Part shown: one piece after another, positions 19,393 to 27,169 of the stretch
Layout: the number at the start of each line of letters is the position of its first letter
How positions within the stretch are numbered: the first letter of the stretch is position 1
DNA from: Bacteroidota bacterium
GTDB taxonomy: Bacteria > Bacteroidota > Bacteroidia > B-17B0 > Aurantibacillaceae
Reading direction: 5' to 3'
Assembly: GCA_013287545.1 (NCBI GenBank)
Contig: JABDDQ010000004.1
Coordinates: forward strand, 4,086-68,085
Length of the DNA: 64,000 nt
Position numbers and translations under genes: made by a program
Notes under the pieces: model-generated
Told to the model about the DNA's origin: nothing
The model's database searches: none
What the model saw: only the letters and a program-made list of their open reading frames with translations

Positions 19393-21750
19393 TTAAAATT
19401 TAAAGTTATAGGTTATAGCAGGTATAATGGTGCCAACCACGGTGTACTTAACAGCTTGTGTTTGTGTGGCGTTGGTTGGGTCGGCCTGAAAATAAACAGC
19501 GAAAGCATTTTTGCGGGCATAGGCATTATAAACACTTATTACAATACTACTTTGCCAGCGGTGGTTCTCGTTCTTTTTAAAATTATAGGTGGCCGAAAAA
19601 TCTAAACGGTTATACGATGGGTTTCTAAAATTGTTGCGCAAATTGGTGGTGTTATAACCTTGCACGTAACCTTGTATTTCAAACCGTGAATCGGGGAAGG
19701 TGTTTGGTGTGCCGCTTATGTAAACAAAGTTACACGATACGTTCCAGCGTTTATTAAAATCGTAATTTAAAACTACGGCTAAGTTATTTGGTCTATCATA
19801 TTTGCTGGGGTACCAAGTGTTATTACTAAGGCCATCAACCTGACGTAGCGTGCGCGAGTAGGTGTAACTAACCCAACCGTTAAACTTGCCTTTTATTTTT
19901 TTGAAATAAAACTCCGAACCATAAGCCCTACCTTTACCTTGCAGTAAATCACCCTCGTATGTTTTGTTTAAAAGCAGGTTGGCATTATCAACATAATCTA
20001 ACTGGTTTTGCATTTTTTTATAATACACTTCTACCGATGCCTCAAACATGTTTTCTTTTAAGTTTCTGAAATAACCAACGGCTACTTGGTCGGCTAACTG
20101 TGGTTTAATGTTATTGGTAGCGGGTGTCCAAATATCTAAAGGGGTAGCCGCTGCCGTATTTGATACTAATTGTAAATATTGCGCTGTGCGGTTATAGCTT
20201 GCTTTAATGGAGCTGTTATCGGTTACATCTAATTTAAAAGACAGGCGTGGTTCAAAATTTCCATACTGAGCAATGGTTTTAAACATGCCAAAATGCACGG
20301 TATCTTTTAAGCGTTTGGAGTTGTTGGGTACGGTATCATAATAATCAAAGCGGTTGCCACTTCCCATATAATTAAATAAAGAGTAACGTAAACCTGCCTG
20401 AACGCTGATGCGTGAGTTTACTTTATACTCGTCATCTATATACAACGCGTTTTCCCAAGCATATTTATTAGCCAAACTAATGTTGTTTGATACGCCGTTA
20501 GCTGTTACTATAGCCTTGCCTGGCTCAAACTGTAAAAACAAACTTTGTCCGCCAAAATGCATGGTGTTTTTGTTGTTCAAATAATATGTAAAATCAGGTT
20601 TAACGCTATAATTTATAATGTTCGACGTCCAGGTGAAACTTTGGTTGCTACCTGCATTGGTAAAACCTAAGCCATAATTATAGTTGCTGTAAAACGCCGT
20701 AGTGTTTAAAAACAGTTTATCGTTAAATAAGTGGTTCCAACGTAAGCTGCTGGTTGCGTTACCATATTTAAAACTAAAGCCCGCGCCAAACACATCTTGA
20801 CCCATGTAACCGCTTAAAAACAAATTATTTTTTTCGTTTACACGGTAATTTATTTTAGCTGTTAGGTCGTAAAAGTAAAAAGTAAGGTTACCTAAATCGG
20901 GTTGGGTTTTCTTTAAAATGGGTTTCGCTAAAATATCAATATAGCTTCGGCGTGCGGCTATAATAAACGACATTTTATTTTTAATGAGTGGCCCTTCGAT
21001 AGATAGGCGACTAAAAATGGTACCTATACCACCATTTATTTGTAATTTTTTGCTGTTACCCTCTTTCATGCGGATATCTAAAATAGAGGATAAACGTCCG
21101 CCGTACTGTGCCGGTATACCGCCTTTAATAAGCTTTACATCCTTTACCGCATCTGGGTTGAAAATAGAAAAGAAACCAAATAAGTGCGATGCATTATACA
21201 CAGGTGCCTCATCTAACAGAATAAGGTTTTGGTCAATGTTGCCTCCACGCACGTTAATGCCCGATGCCCCTTCGCCCATAGTAGTAACACCTGGTAATAA
21301 TTGCACAGCACGTATAATATCAACCTCACCCAATAATGCCGGTATGCGACCAATTTGTTTAATGTCGAGCTTAGCCATACTCATTTCGGTAGATTTTACG
21401 TTTTGGTCTTCACGTTCTGCCGAAACTACTACTTCATTTAAATCATTTGCGGCATCGCTCAATTCAAAGTTTTTGGTGATGTTTTTAGTGGTTAAATCGG
21501 CTTTTATACTTTGTGTAGCATAACCCGTGTAGGATATAATAACGGTAGGTGTATCAGATTTCAGCACTAAGGAGTAAAAGCCATAGGCATTGGTGCTAAC
21601 ACCATTGGTAGTGCCTTTTTCGTAAACGCTAACACCAATTAAAACTTCACCGTTTTTGGCATCTTTAACGTAGCCGCTAATAGAGTGTGTTTGCGCTTTT
21701 ATACCAACCAATAAGAAACTAAAAATAAAAAGTAAAATTACTTTTTTCAT
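19393..21750 (-). CDS. TonB-dependent outer-membrane receptor with carboxypeptidase-regulatory-like N-domain
   Basis: Outer-membrane transporter of about 785 residues. The start is set at the ATG giving MKKVILLFIFSFLLVGIKAQ, a clean signal peptide; the longer frame upstream crosses the predicted promoter. The N-terminus is a CarboxypepD_reg-like domain (ISGYVKDAKNGEVLIGVSVY), then a plug domain (PALLGEVDIIRAVQLLPGV, GINVRGGNIDQNLILLDEAP), then a 22-strand barrel ending in a terminal aromatic (TYNFKF). It is the first gene of a two-gene operon with the DUF4249 lipoprotein. The substrate is not evident; no regulator or enzyme is linked. Confidence 0.9.
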   Translation of the reverse strand: MKKVILLFIFSFLLVGIKAQTHSISGYVKDAKNGEVLIGVSVYEKGTTNGVSTNAYGFYSLVLKSDTPTVIISYTGYATQSIKADLTTKNITKNFELSDAANDLNEVVVSAEREDQNVKSTEMSMAKLDIKQIGRIPALLGEVDIIRAVQLLPGVTTMGEGASGINVRGGNIDQNLILLDEAPVYNASHLFGFFSIFNPDAVKDVKLIKGGIPAQYGGRLSSILDIRMKEGNSKKLQINGGIGTIFSRLSIEGPLIKNKMSFIIAARRSYIDILAKPILKKTQPDLGNLTFYFYDLTAKINYRVNEKNNLFLSGYMGQDVFGAGFSFKYGNATSSLRWNHLFNDKLFLNTTAFYSNYNYGLGFTNAGSNQSFTWTSNIINYSVKPDFTYYLNNKNTMHFGGQSLFLQFEPGKAIVTANGVSNNISLANKYAWENALYIDDEYKVNSRISVQAGLRYSLFNYMGSGNRFDYYDTVPNNSKRLKDTVHFGMFKTIAQYGNFEPRLSFKLDVTDNSSIKASYNRTAQYLQLVSNTAAATPLDIWTPATNNIKPQLADQVAVGYFRNLKENMFEASVEVYYKKMQNQLDYVDNANLLLNKTYEGDLLQGKGRAYGSEFYFKKIKGKFNGWVSYTYSRTLRQVDGLSNNTWYPSKYDRPNNLAVVLNYDFNKRWNVSCNFVYISGTPNTFPDSRFEIQGYVQGYNTTNLRNNFRNPSYNRLDFSATYNFKKNENHRWQSSIVISVYNAYARKNAFAVYFQADPTNATQTQAVKYTVVGTIIPAITYNFKF

Positions 21751-21774
21751 AAACATGCTTTGATTTTTGCGGGG

Positions 21775-21782
21775 CAAAACTA
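21775..21782 (-). promoter_or_regulatory. -7 promoter element of the TonB receptor operon
   Basis: On the minus strand TAGTTTTG matches TAnnTTTG and lies 24 bases before the receptor ATG at 21750. Confidence 0.5.
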
Positions 21783-21901
21783 CGGAAACTTTTTTTAGTT
21801 TTTGAGTTTCCATACAAATATTTAATAAAAAAGTAACAATAGGGGGTGGGGTAGTGGTATCAAGTTTTAATGTTATTTTCGTGCTCTTAAATTTTAACAC
21901 T

Positions 21902-22771
21902 ATGCAGTTTGCCGAAACAGAACTTATTATAACCGATAAACATAACGTTTACCACTTAGACATTAACGAAGAACACATTGCCGATGATGTGCTTTTGGTG
22001 GGCGACCAGGGCAGGGTAGAGCAGATATCTAAAATGTTCACTAAGGTTGAGTGCAAAATACAGCACCGTGAGTTTGTAACCCATACAGGTTGGTTTAATG
22101 GCAAGCGCATAAGCGTTGTATCTACAGGCATTGGTACCGATAATATTGATATTGTAATAAACGAGCTTGATGCGGCGGTTAACATCGATTTAAAAACACG
22201 CACCCTTAAACCTAAAATGCGTAGTTTAAATTTGGTGCGTTTAGGCACATCGGGTGCATTGCAGGCTGATATACCGGTAAACTCGTTGGTAGTTTCTCAG
22301 TACGGTTTGGGTTTAGATGGCTTGCTTAATTACTATGCCGACTATAAATCGATTAATGAAGATTTTATAAGCGATACGTTTATGAAACACACCGATTGGA
22401 CTCCTAACTTGCCTTACCCATACTGCGTAAAAGCAGACGATACACTATTTAAAAAATTTGCTGTAGGTAACCCAACCGGTATTACGGCTACTGCACCTGG
22501 TTTTTATGGTCCGCAAGGCAGGCAAGTACGCCTTAAAGCGGCTAAGCCCGATTTAAACGAATTGCTTACCGCCTTTAATGCCAACGGACTACGCATTACT
22601 AATTTCGAAATGGAAACATCTGCCCTGTATGGTTTGGGTAAATTATTAAACCACAAATGCCTTACGGTGTGTGTAATTATAGCTAATAGAATATCGAAAC
22701 AGTTTACCAGCGACTATAAAAAGAGTGTAGAGCACCTAATTACCAATAGTTTAGAGAGATTAACAACCTAA
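21902..22771 (+). CDS. Nucleoside phosphorylase (uridine/purine phosphorylase-like)
   Basis: Cytoplasmic nucleoside salvage enzyme of 289 residues that splits nucleosides with phosphate. PNP_UDP_1 hallmarks are present: the phosphate-binding GDQGRVEQISKMF, the central STGIGTDNIDIVINEL, RLGTSGALQ, and the ribose/base motif NFEMETSALYGLGKLL. The ATG at 21902 (MQFAETELIITD) is preferred to an upstream GTG because the intervening codons look non-coding and contain a candidate -7 element (TATTTTCG). It is divergent from the TonB receptor operon. Substrate preference cannot be stated. Confidence 0.88.
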   Translation: MQFAETELIITDKHNVYHLDINEEHIADDVLLVGDQGRVEQISKMFTKVECKIQHREFVTHTGWFNGKRISVVSTGIGTDNIDIVINELDAAVNIDLKTRTLKPKMRSLNLVRLGTSGALQADIPVNSLVVSQYGLGLDGLLNYYADYKSINEDFISDTFMKHTDWTPNLPYPYCVKADDTLFKKFAVGNPTGITATAPGFYGPQGRQVRLKAAKPDLNELLTAFNANGLRITNFEMETSALYGLGKLLNHKCLTVCVIIANRISKQFTSDYKKSVEHLITNSLERLTT

Positions 22772-22831
22772 TTGTTAATATGTATTTTTTTAGCATAAAT
22801 TAACCACCCTTTCCCTACGTAATTTTGTGTT

Positions 22832-23725
22832 GTGGGGAAACAGCGTATCAATAAAAAAGAGCTTAATGCACTAATACATTTGTTGGACGATCCGGATGAA
22901 ATTATTTATTCGGAGATAAAAAACAAGTTTGTATCGCTGGGGCCACCTGCCATTCCTCATTTAGAATCTGCCTGGGAAAACACGTATGACATTATCATGC
23001 AGAAACGCATTGAGCAGATTATACATCACATACAATTCAGCAAACTAAAATCGGAACTTGAAAATTGGGGCACTAACGAAAGCGAAGATTTACTGAAAGG
23101 TTTATTTTTAATAGCCCACTACCAGTATCCTGATTTAAACGAAGAGAAACTACGCAAACAGCTAAAGCAAATTACGCAAGATGTTTGGCTCGATTTAAAC
23201 GAAGACCTTACCGCGCTGGAGAAAATAAATGTATTAAACCATATTTTGTTTGAAGTACATAATTTCTCTGGTAGCAGCATAAACAATTACTATTCGCCAC
23301 AAAACTCGTTTTTTAATTGCTTGTTAGAAACCAAGCGTGGCAATCCTGTAATGCTTAGCTGCCTGTACATTATTATAGCGCAAGAACTTAAGATACCCAT
23401 ATACGGCGTTAACCTGCCCGAGCATTTTATTTGTGCTTATTTAGATGAGCACCAAAACCTCATAAACTTATCGGGCACAGATGCCATTAAGGAGCATATT
23501 TTATTTTACATAAACCCGTACCGTAAAGGCATTGTTTTTCAGCATAGCGATATAGATGCCTTTTTAAAACAACTTAAGTTAGAATCTTTGCCCGCTTTTT
23601 ATACACCTTGCAATCACAAAGACATTATAGTGCGTGTACTGCGTAACCTAATATTCTCCTACGAAAAACTGGGTCACGCCGATAAAATTGAAGAGCTTAA
23701 CTCTTTAATTGAGATTTTGAGGTAA
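22832..23725 (+). CDS. SirB1/transglutaminase-core-2 family protein
   Basis: 297 residues. The central region matches the SirB1 (Transglut_core2) family: NCLLETKRGNPVMLSCLYIIIAQ then YGVNLPEHFICAYLD, about residues 160-205. The family has a transglutaminase-like fold but is of uncertain activity. The N-terminal 100 residues contain helical HEAT-like segments (LIHLLDDPDEIIYSEIKNKF). The start is GTG, only five bases after a TAATTTTG promoter element, so the message may be nearly leaderless. The gene is monocistronic; the next gene is convergent across a REP-like repeat. Confidence 0.8.
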   Translation: MGKQRINKKELNALIHLLDDPDEIIYSEIKNKFVSLGPPAIPHLESAWENTYDIIMQKRIEQIIHHIQFSKLKSELENWGTNESEDLLKGLFLIAHYQYPDLNEEKLRKQLKQITQDVWLDLNEDLTALEKINVLNHILFEVHNFSGSSINNYYSPQNSFFNCLLETKRGNPVMLSCLYIIIAQELKIPIYGVNLPEHFICAYLDEHQNLINLSGTDAIKEHILFYINPYRKGIVFQHSDIDAFLKQLKLESLPAFYTPCNHKDIIVRVLRNLIFSYEKLGHADKIEELNSLIEILR

Positions 23726-23731
23726 CGTTGT

Positions 23732-23759
23732 TGTCATTTCGACCGCAGGGAGAAATCTG
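23732..23759. repeat. REP-like intergenic repeat, single arm
   Basis: TGTCATTTCGACCGCAGGGA continuing with GAAATCTG. The same sequence, with one difference in the first 27 bases, occurs at 31220. It lies between two convergent genes (ends 23725 and 23814). The family is common in Bacteroidota as short scattered palindromic repeats. Confidence 0.65.
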
Positions 23760-23813
23760 TATTTGCGCACAATAACACCAACAACGGTACAAATTGGAGT
23801 AATTTGGCTACAA

Positions 23814-24395
23814 TTAATTTGCAAATGTAATTTGTCCACAAGGGATTATTAAGGGACTGCTCTTTAAATTGCTCTCAAGTTTAAGGCTAAGTGATAGTGT
23901 TGATTCATTCTCTTTTGATATTAGAGTTATATCGGGGACGCTCGATTGCCCCATTTTAGTTAGCGTGCCGAAGGTTATTGCGTAATTTTCTTTTGGAGTT
24001 ATTATTTTATCTAAAAAAACGGGTAAACCGACATCTAAAAAACTTTTCACCGCTTTTGATGCAAGGTTATCAAAACCCAGTTTATTTAAAACTAATTCTC
24101 GTGGCAAAATAAATACTTTTGATTTTAAGCTGTCTTTTGAGTTGAGATAATAATATTGGTTTGCGAGAGAAATTTTGACATGTATTGGAGCTACACTATT
24201 ATTAGTAATATTAGTTGTAAAGTGCCTGCAAAAATATTTATCATTTAAAATGTCTGAATACACAAAACCCTGCCCTTGGCCATTTTCAATAGTAACATCA
24301 AAATGCTTATCAGTTTGTTGTTTTGCTGTATTATTGTTGGTACATGAATAACCTCCCAGCAAAAATAATAACGATATTAAATTTCTATATACCAT
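23814..24395 (-). CDS. Hypothetical lipoprotein
   Basis: 193 residues with an N-terminal lipoprotein signal (hydrophobic FLLGGYSC, Cys as the acylated residue). No family is recognised. The mature part reads like a beta-rich domain (HFDVTIENGQGQGFVYSDIL, FTTNITNNSVAPIHVKISLA) followed by a helix near residues 110-125. It is a lone gene, convergent with the SirB1-like gene and divergent from the Crp/Fnr gene. Function unknown. Confidence 0.6.
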   Translation of the reverse strand: MVYRNLISLLFLLGGYSCTNNNTAKQQTDKHFDVTIENGQGQGFVYSDILNDKYFCRHFTTNITNNSVAPIHVKISLANQYYYLNSKDSLKSKVFILPRELVLNKLGFDNLASKAVKSFLDVGLPVFLDKIITPKENYAITFGTLTKMGQSSVPDITLISKENESTLSLSLKLESNLKSSPLIIPCGQITFAN

Positions 24396-24466
24396 TAGTT
24401 GTAGCTAATGGTATAAATATACTACTTTTTGTATGCTACTAAATAATCAGAAATTTTTTTATTTTT

Positions 24467-25066
24467 ATGCAAACAACAACAGTAATGGAAAAGCACCCTC
24501 TTTTAAAAGAGTTACAATCTAAGCACGATTTTTCGGAAGCCGATTTTGAGAAATTGTTGCCGCTATATGAAGAACGCAGTTATAAAAAAAACGAAATGGT
24601 TTTTAAAGCAGGCGATGTGGTTAAATATGTGTTTTTTATTCTGCAAGGTTGTTTTAGGCAGTTTTATATTAATGCAAACGGCACCGAGCGCACTATTTAT
24701 ATAATGGAAGAAGGGCGTTGGACGGGAGAATCCTTAAGTTTTTTGAACGAACTACCTACCAATATGAACTTGCAGGCACTCGAAGATTGCACCGTGTTGG
24801 CTATGACCAAATCTAATATGGAATTTGCTCTTCGTAATATTCCCGAATATGCCATGTACCACATGAAAAACCACCATCGGATGATTGCCTGGTTAAAAGA
24901 ACAACTGGGTGCTGCCGTTACCGAAAAACCCGATGAGCTTTACAGGCGTTTAGTAAAAGAAAAACCGCACCTGCTGCAACGCTTACCGCAATACGAAATT
25001 GCTAAGTACCTGGGTGTAACACCCGAAACGTTAAGCAGAATTAGAAAAAGAAATACGAAGCTGTAA
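24467..25066 (+). CDS. Crp/Fnr-family transcriptional regulator
   Basis: Cytoplasmic DNA-binding regulator of 199 residues. The N-terminal two-thirds is a cyclic-nucleotide-binding-type beta-roll (YKKNEMVFKAGDVVKYVFFILQGC, GRWTGESLSFLNELP). The C-terminal HTH is PQYEIAKYLGVTPETLSRIRKR; its recognition helix has E-x-x-SR, the arrangement that in Fnr reads TTGAT half-sites. There is no N-terminal cysteine cluster, so it is not an oxygen-sensing Fe-S Fnr. A perfect Fnr-type box lies 9 bases after its stop, in front of the next operon, which is therefore its likely target. ATG 24485 is an alternative start. Confidence 0.9.
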   Translation: MQTTTVMEKHPLLKELQSKHDFSEADFEKLLPLYEERSYKKNEMVFKAGDVVKYVFFILQGCFRQFYINANGTERTIYIMEEGRWTGESLSFLNELPTNMNLQALEDCTVLAMTKSNMEFALRNIPEYAMYHMKNHHRMIAWLKEQLGAAVTEKPDELYRRLVKEKPHLLQRLPQYEIAKYLGVTPETLSRIRKRNTKL

Positions 25067-25073
25067 ATCATTT

Positions 25074-25089
25074 CTTGATTTCAATCAAG
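25074..25089. promoter_or_regulatory. Fnr-type operator upstream of the 25149-25948 operon
   Basis: CTTGATTTCAATCAAG is a perfect palindrome containing TTGAT-N4-ATCAA. Its centre is about 43 bases upstream of the start predicted from the -7-like TTACTTTG at 25111-25118, the position of a class II activator site. Confidence 0.65.
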
Positions 25090-25148
25090 ATTTTTTAAAA
25101 CAACATGCCGTTACTTTGCCTCATATAAACCAATAAAAAACAAAACGT

Positions 25149-25502
25149 ATGAAAAAAGTAATTATTACAGCAGCAGTTTTAGCAGTAACCACGTTAAGTG
25201 TAGCATTTAAAACAGCCGAAACAGGTAAAAACGTAACCATTATTAACACGGTAGAAGTTAAAGATTATGCCGAGTTTAAAAAAGGGTTTGATGCCGGCGC
25301 ACCTATTCGCGAAAAAGGTGGCATTAAAGTAATAAACCTGTACCAAGCGGTTGATAATAAAAACATGGTTACCATTGTTGAAGAAGCTGCGAGTGCTGAA
25401 GCCGCTAAACAATTTTTTAGTAATCCGGAGATGAAAGCCGCTATGGAAAAAACAGGCGTAATATCTAAACCCGATATGAAAATTTTAACCAAAGTTCAAT
25501 AA
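25149..25502 (+). CDS. Small secreted protein, dimeric alpha/beta barrel (ABM-like)
   Basis: 117 residues. It has an N-terminal signal peptide (KKVIITAAVLAVTTLSVAF). The mature part has the pattern of an antibiotic-biosynthesis-monooxygenase-like ferredoxin fold: VTIINTVEVKDYAEFKKGFD, a central strand IKVINLYQAV, then AAKQFFSNPEMKAAMEKTGV. No catalytic residue can be claimed. It is followed 14 bases later by a cupin gene and lies downstream of a Crp/Fnr gene and an Fnr-type box, so the two form a likely regulated pair. Confidence 0.65.
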   Translation: MKKVIITAAVLAVTTLSVAFKTAETGKNVTIINTVEVKDYAEFKKGFDAGAPIREKGGIKVINLYQAVDNKNMVTIVEEAASAEAAKQFFSNPEMKAAMEKTGVISKPDMKILTKVQ

Positions 25503-25516
25503 TAATAATAGCTGTT

Positions 25517-25948
25517 ATGAAAAATCAGGAAATAATAAAGTTTGGCGGTATAGAAGTGCATTACAACCTTGATGCCAGCGATACGCATAATGCCTTAACC
25601 TTGTTTAAGTGCGTTATACACCCAGGTTCAAAAATTGCCGCGCCGCATTACCACGAAAGTTTTGATGAAACTGTTTATAGTTTAAAAGGCACCGCCACTT
25701 ACACGGTGGATGGGAAAACGATTGAACTAAACCCCGGCGAATCTCTTTTTATACCACGTGGTGTTATACATGCTTTTGCAAATAAAAGTAACGAGGTTAT
25801 AGAGTTTCTTTGTTATTGCAGTCCTGGTTTACTGGTACCCGATTATTTTCATGATATAGCCGAAATTATAAATGCAGGCGGACCGCCCGATATGGCAAAA
25901 TTAAAACAAGTAATGTTAGGTTATGGTTTAGTACCGGTGGTTGGATAA
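25517..25948 (+). CDS. Cupin-domain protein
   Basis: 143-residue single-domain cupin, cytoplasmic (no signal peptide). Cupin motif 1 is present as PHYHESFDETVYSLKGTATY and motif 2 as PGESLFIPRGVIHAFAN, giving His, His, Glu and His metal ligands. Probably a small metal-binding enzyme or sensor; the substrate is unknown. Second gene of the operon downstream of the Fnr-type box. Its last codons and stop lie in a 12-bp hairpin. Confidence 0.85.
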   Translation: MKNQEIIKFGGIEVHYNLDASDTHNALTLFKCVIHPGSKIAAPHYHESFDETVYSLKGTATYTVDGKTIELNPGESLFIPRGVIHAFANKSNEVIEFLCYCSPGLLVPDYFHDIAEIINAGGPPDMAKLKQVMLGYGLVPVVG

Positions 25949-25962
25949 CCACTGGTACTTTA
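25931..25962 (+). terminator. Hairpin over the cupin stop codon
   Basis: GTACCGGTGGTT (25931-25942) pairs with AACCACTGGTAC (25947-25958) through 12 base pairs including one G-U, around a 4-base loop that contains the first base of the stop. A short T-run follows, so termination may be weak. Confidence 0.5.
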
Positions 25963-25989
25963 ACCGGTTTTGCAAACCACCAATGTAAA

Positions 25990-26643
25990 TTACTTTTTAC
26001 CTTCAGGAACTGGAGGAGACCAAGCCATAAAGGCTTTAACCATATCGCTTAAGGTTTTTGTGCCACCGCAGCTAACAGCATACACATTATCAAGCATGCT
26101 TCTTATTTTATATACTTTACGGTAATGCCCATCTTCATAAATTTTCTCGGTTTCTTCATCAGCTATGTTTTTAGCCATTACTTCGTAGGCTTTGGCGCAA
26201 GTAGGGAAATAAGGTGTAACATATTTTTCAATATCGGCTTCTTGCTTTTTCTTATAAGGAGATAAAGATTTATGCGGTTGCACCAGTTTAAAATCCCAAT
26301 TGTATACCAATATGCTATAATCACCATTTTGATAGAAGCTGGTTAAAATATATTTATCGTTAAAGCAAACAACTTCTTCCAGGCGCATCATTTTACCACC
26401 CATTAACTGTAGCGTAAAAAAAATGCGGTTGTTAATAGTTAAAAACTTTATGTTTTTGTGCTTATAGTCTAACATTTTTCCGTTATTGTCTCTAAAGCTA
26501 ATCCACTCGGTGCTTAATGAGGCATCACCTAGAATGGTAACTTTTTCTCCCTCTTTAGTAATTAAATAATTGCCACCATCTTGCGCTTTTACATTTAAAA
26601 ACGACACTATTAATAGTGCTAATACTATTAGTTGTTTTTTCAT
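25990..26643 (-). CDS. Secreted protein of unknown family with C-terminal NVYAVxCGGTK motif
   Basis: 217 residues with a signal peptide (KKQLIVLALLIVSFLNVKAQ). The middle is beta-rich (YLITKEGEKVTILGDASLS, NRIFFTLQLMGGKMMRLEEV) and the C-terminal third is charged and helical, ending at NVYAVSCGGTKTLSDMVKAF. No known family is recognised. A second copy of the C-terminal motif (NVYAVKCGGTKDINTLIK) is found in the broken gene fragment immediately upstream, so this was probably a tandem pair. Two cysteines in the mature protein (one in CGGTK) might pair. Confidence 0.7.
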   Translation of the reverse strand: MKKQLIVLALLIVSFLNVKAQDGGNYLITKEGEKVTILGDASLSTEWISFRDNNGKMLDYKHKNIKFLTINNRIFFTLQLMGGKMMRLEEVVCFNDKYILTSFYQNGDYSILVYNWDFKLVQPHKSLSPYKKKQEADIEKYVTPYFPTCAKAYEVMAKNIADEETEKIYEDGHYRKVYKIRSMLDNVYAVSCGGTKTLSDMVKAFMAWSPPVPEGKK

Positions 26644-26662
26644 ATGGTTTTTATTTAGTCGT

Positions 26663-26842
26663 TTATTTACCTGCCGGAGTAGAAGCTACAACGCTTTTAA
26701 TTAATGTATTTATATCTTTTGTGCCACCGCATTTAACAGCATACACGTTAAGTAAAATGCCTTCGTGCGAGGTTGCGTATTTAGAATCGCCCATGGCAGC
26801 CAGGTTTTTATTCATAATATCTAATGCTTTGTTACACTTTAC
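26663..26842 (-). pseudogene. 3' fragment of a paralogue of the 25990-26643 gene
   Basis: Reading the minus strand from about 26842, one frame gives KCNKALDIMNKNLAAMG, then NVYAVKCGGTKDINTLIK, and ends at TAA (26663-26665). It aligns throughout with the C-terminus of the neighbouring gene (CAKAYEVMAKNIADEE, NVYAVSCGGTKTLSDMVK). There is no start codon or signal peptide. The 5' part has been replaced by the NHL-repeat gene start described next. Confidence 0.75.
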
Positions 26843-27047
26843 GGATTAAATGGTTGGTGTTATCGGCAATGTACATATTGCCTTGTGCATCAAAAGCTAC
26901 TCCTGATGCGCCGTTTAATTCTGCTGCTGTTGCCTGCCCACCATCGCCTGTTGAGCCTGCTGTGCCATTACCGGCTACTGTATTTATAATTTGGGCATTT
27001 AAACTTAGGCTAAATGCCGCTGTTAAAATAAATAGTGTTTTTTTCAT
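26832..27047 (-). pseudogene. 5' fragment of a secreted NHL-repeat protein, truncated after one repeat
   Basis: The frame begins with a signal peptide (KKTLFILTAAFSLSLNAQ) and continues with IINTVAGNGTAGSTGDGG, ASGVAFDAQGNMYIADNTN and HLIRKV, then stops. That is the usual start of a multi-blade NHL propeller protein, which would normally have several such repeats. It stops where the paralogue fragment begins, within CGTAAAGTGTAAC, consistent with a deletion that joined two genes out of frame. It could still encode a 71-residue secreted peptide. A 21-bp-period repeat pair lies 71-113 bases upstream. Confidence 0.7.
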
Positions 27048-27117
27048 AATTTTGGATATTTTGTTAAATGTAGTAGTTTTTTTAACATTTAACTTTAACA
27101 AACCATTAAATAAGTGC

Positions 27118-27160
27118 GTTTTTTGAGTGAACCGTATAGTTTTTTGAGTGAACGGTAAAC
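27118..27160. promoter_or_regulatory. Direct-repeat pair, 21-bp period (candidate operator)
   Basis: Two copies of GTTTTTTGAGTGAACSGTA start at 27118 and 27139. An equivalent pair with the same period is at 60168-60209. Both lie upstream of minus-strand genes. Two 21-bp-spaced direct repeats are the geometry bound by LytTR-type response regulators, but no LytTR gene is in this window. Confidence 0.5.
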
Positions 27161-27169
27161 CTTGCTAAC

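Noticed and set aside
20984-21523. 179-residue plus-strand frame opposite the TonB receptor
   Set aside because: Antisense of a well-supported receptor gene; no motifs and low-complexity composition.
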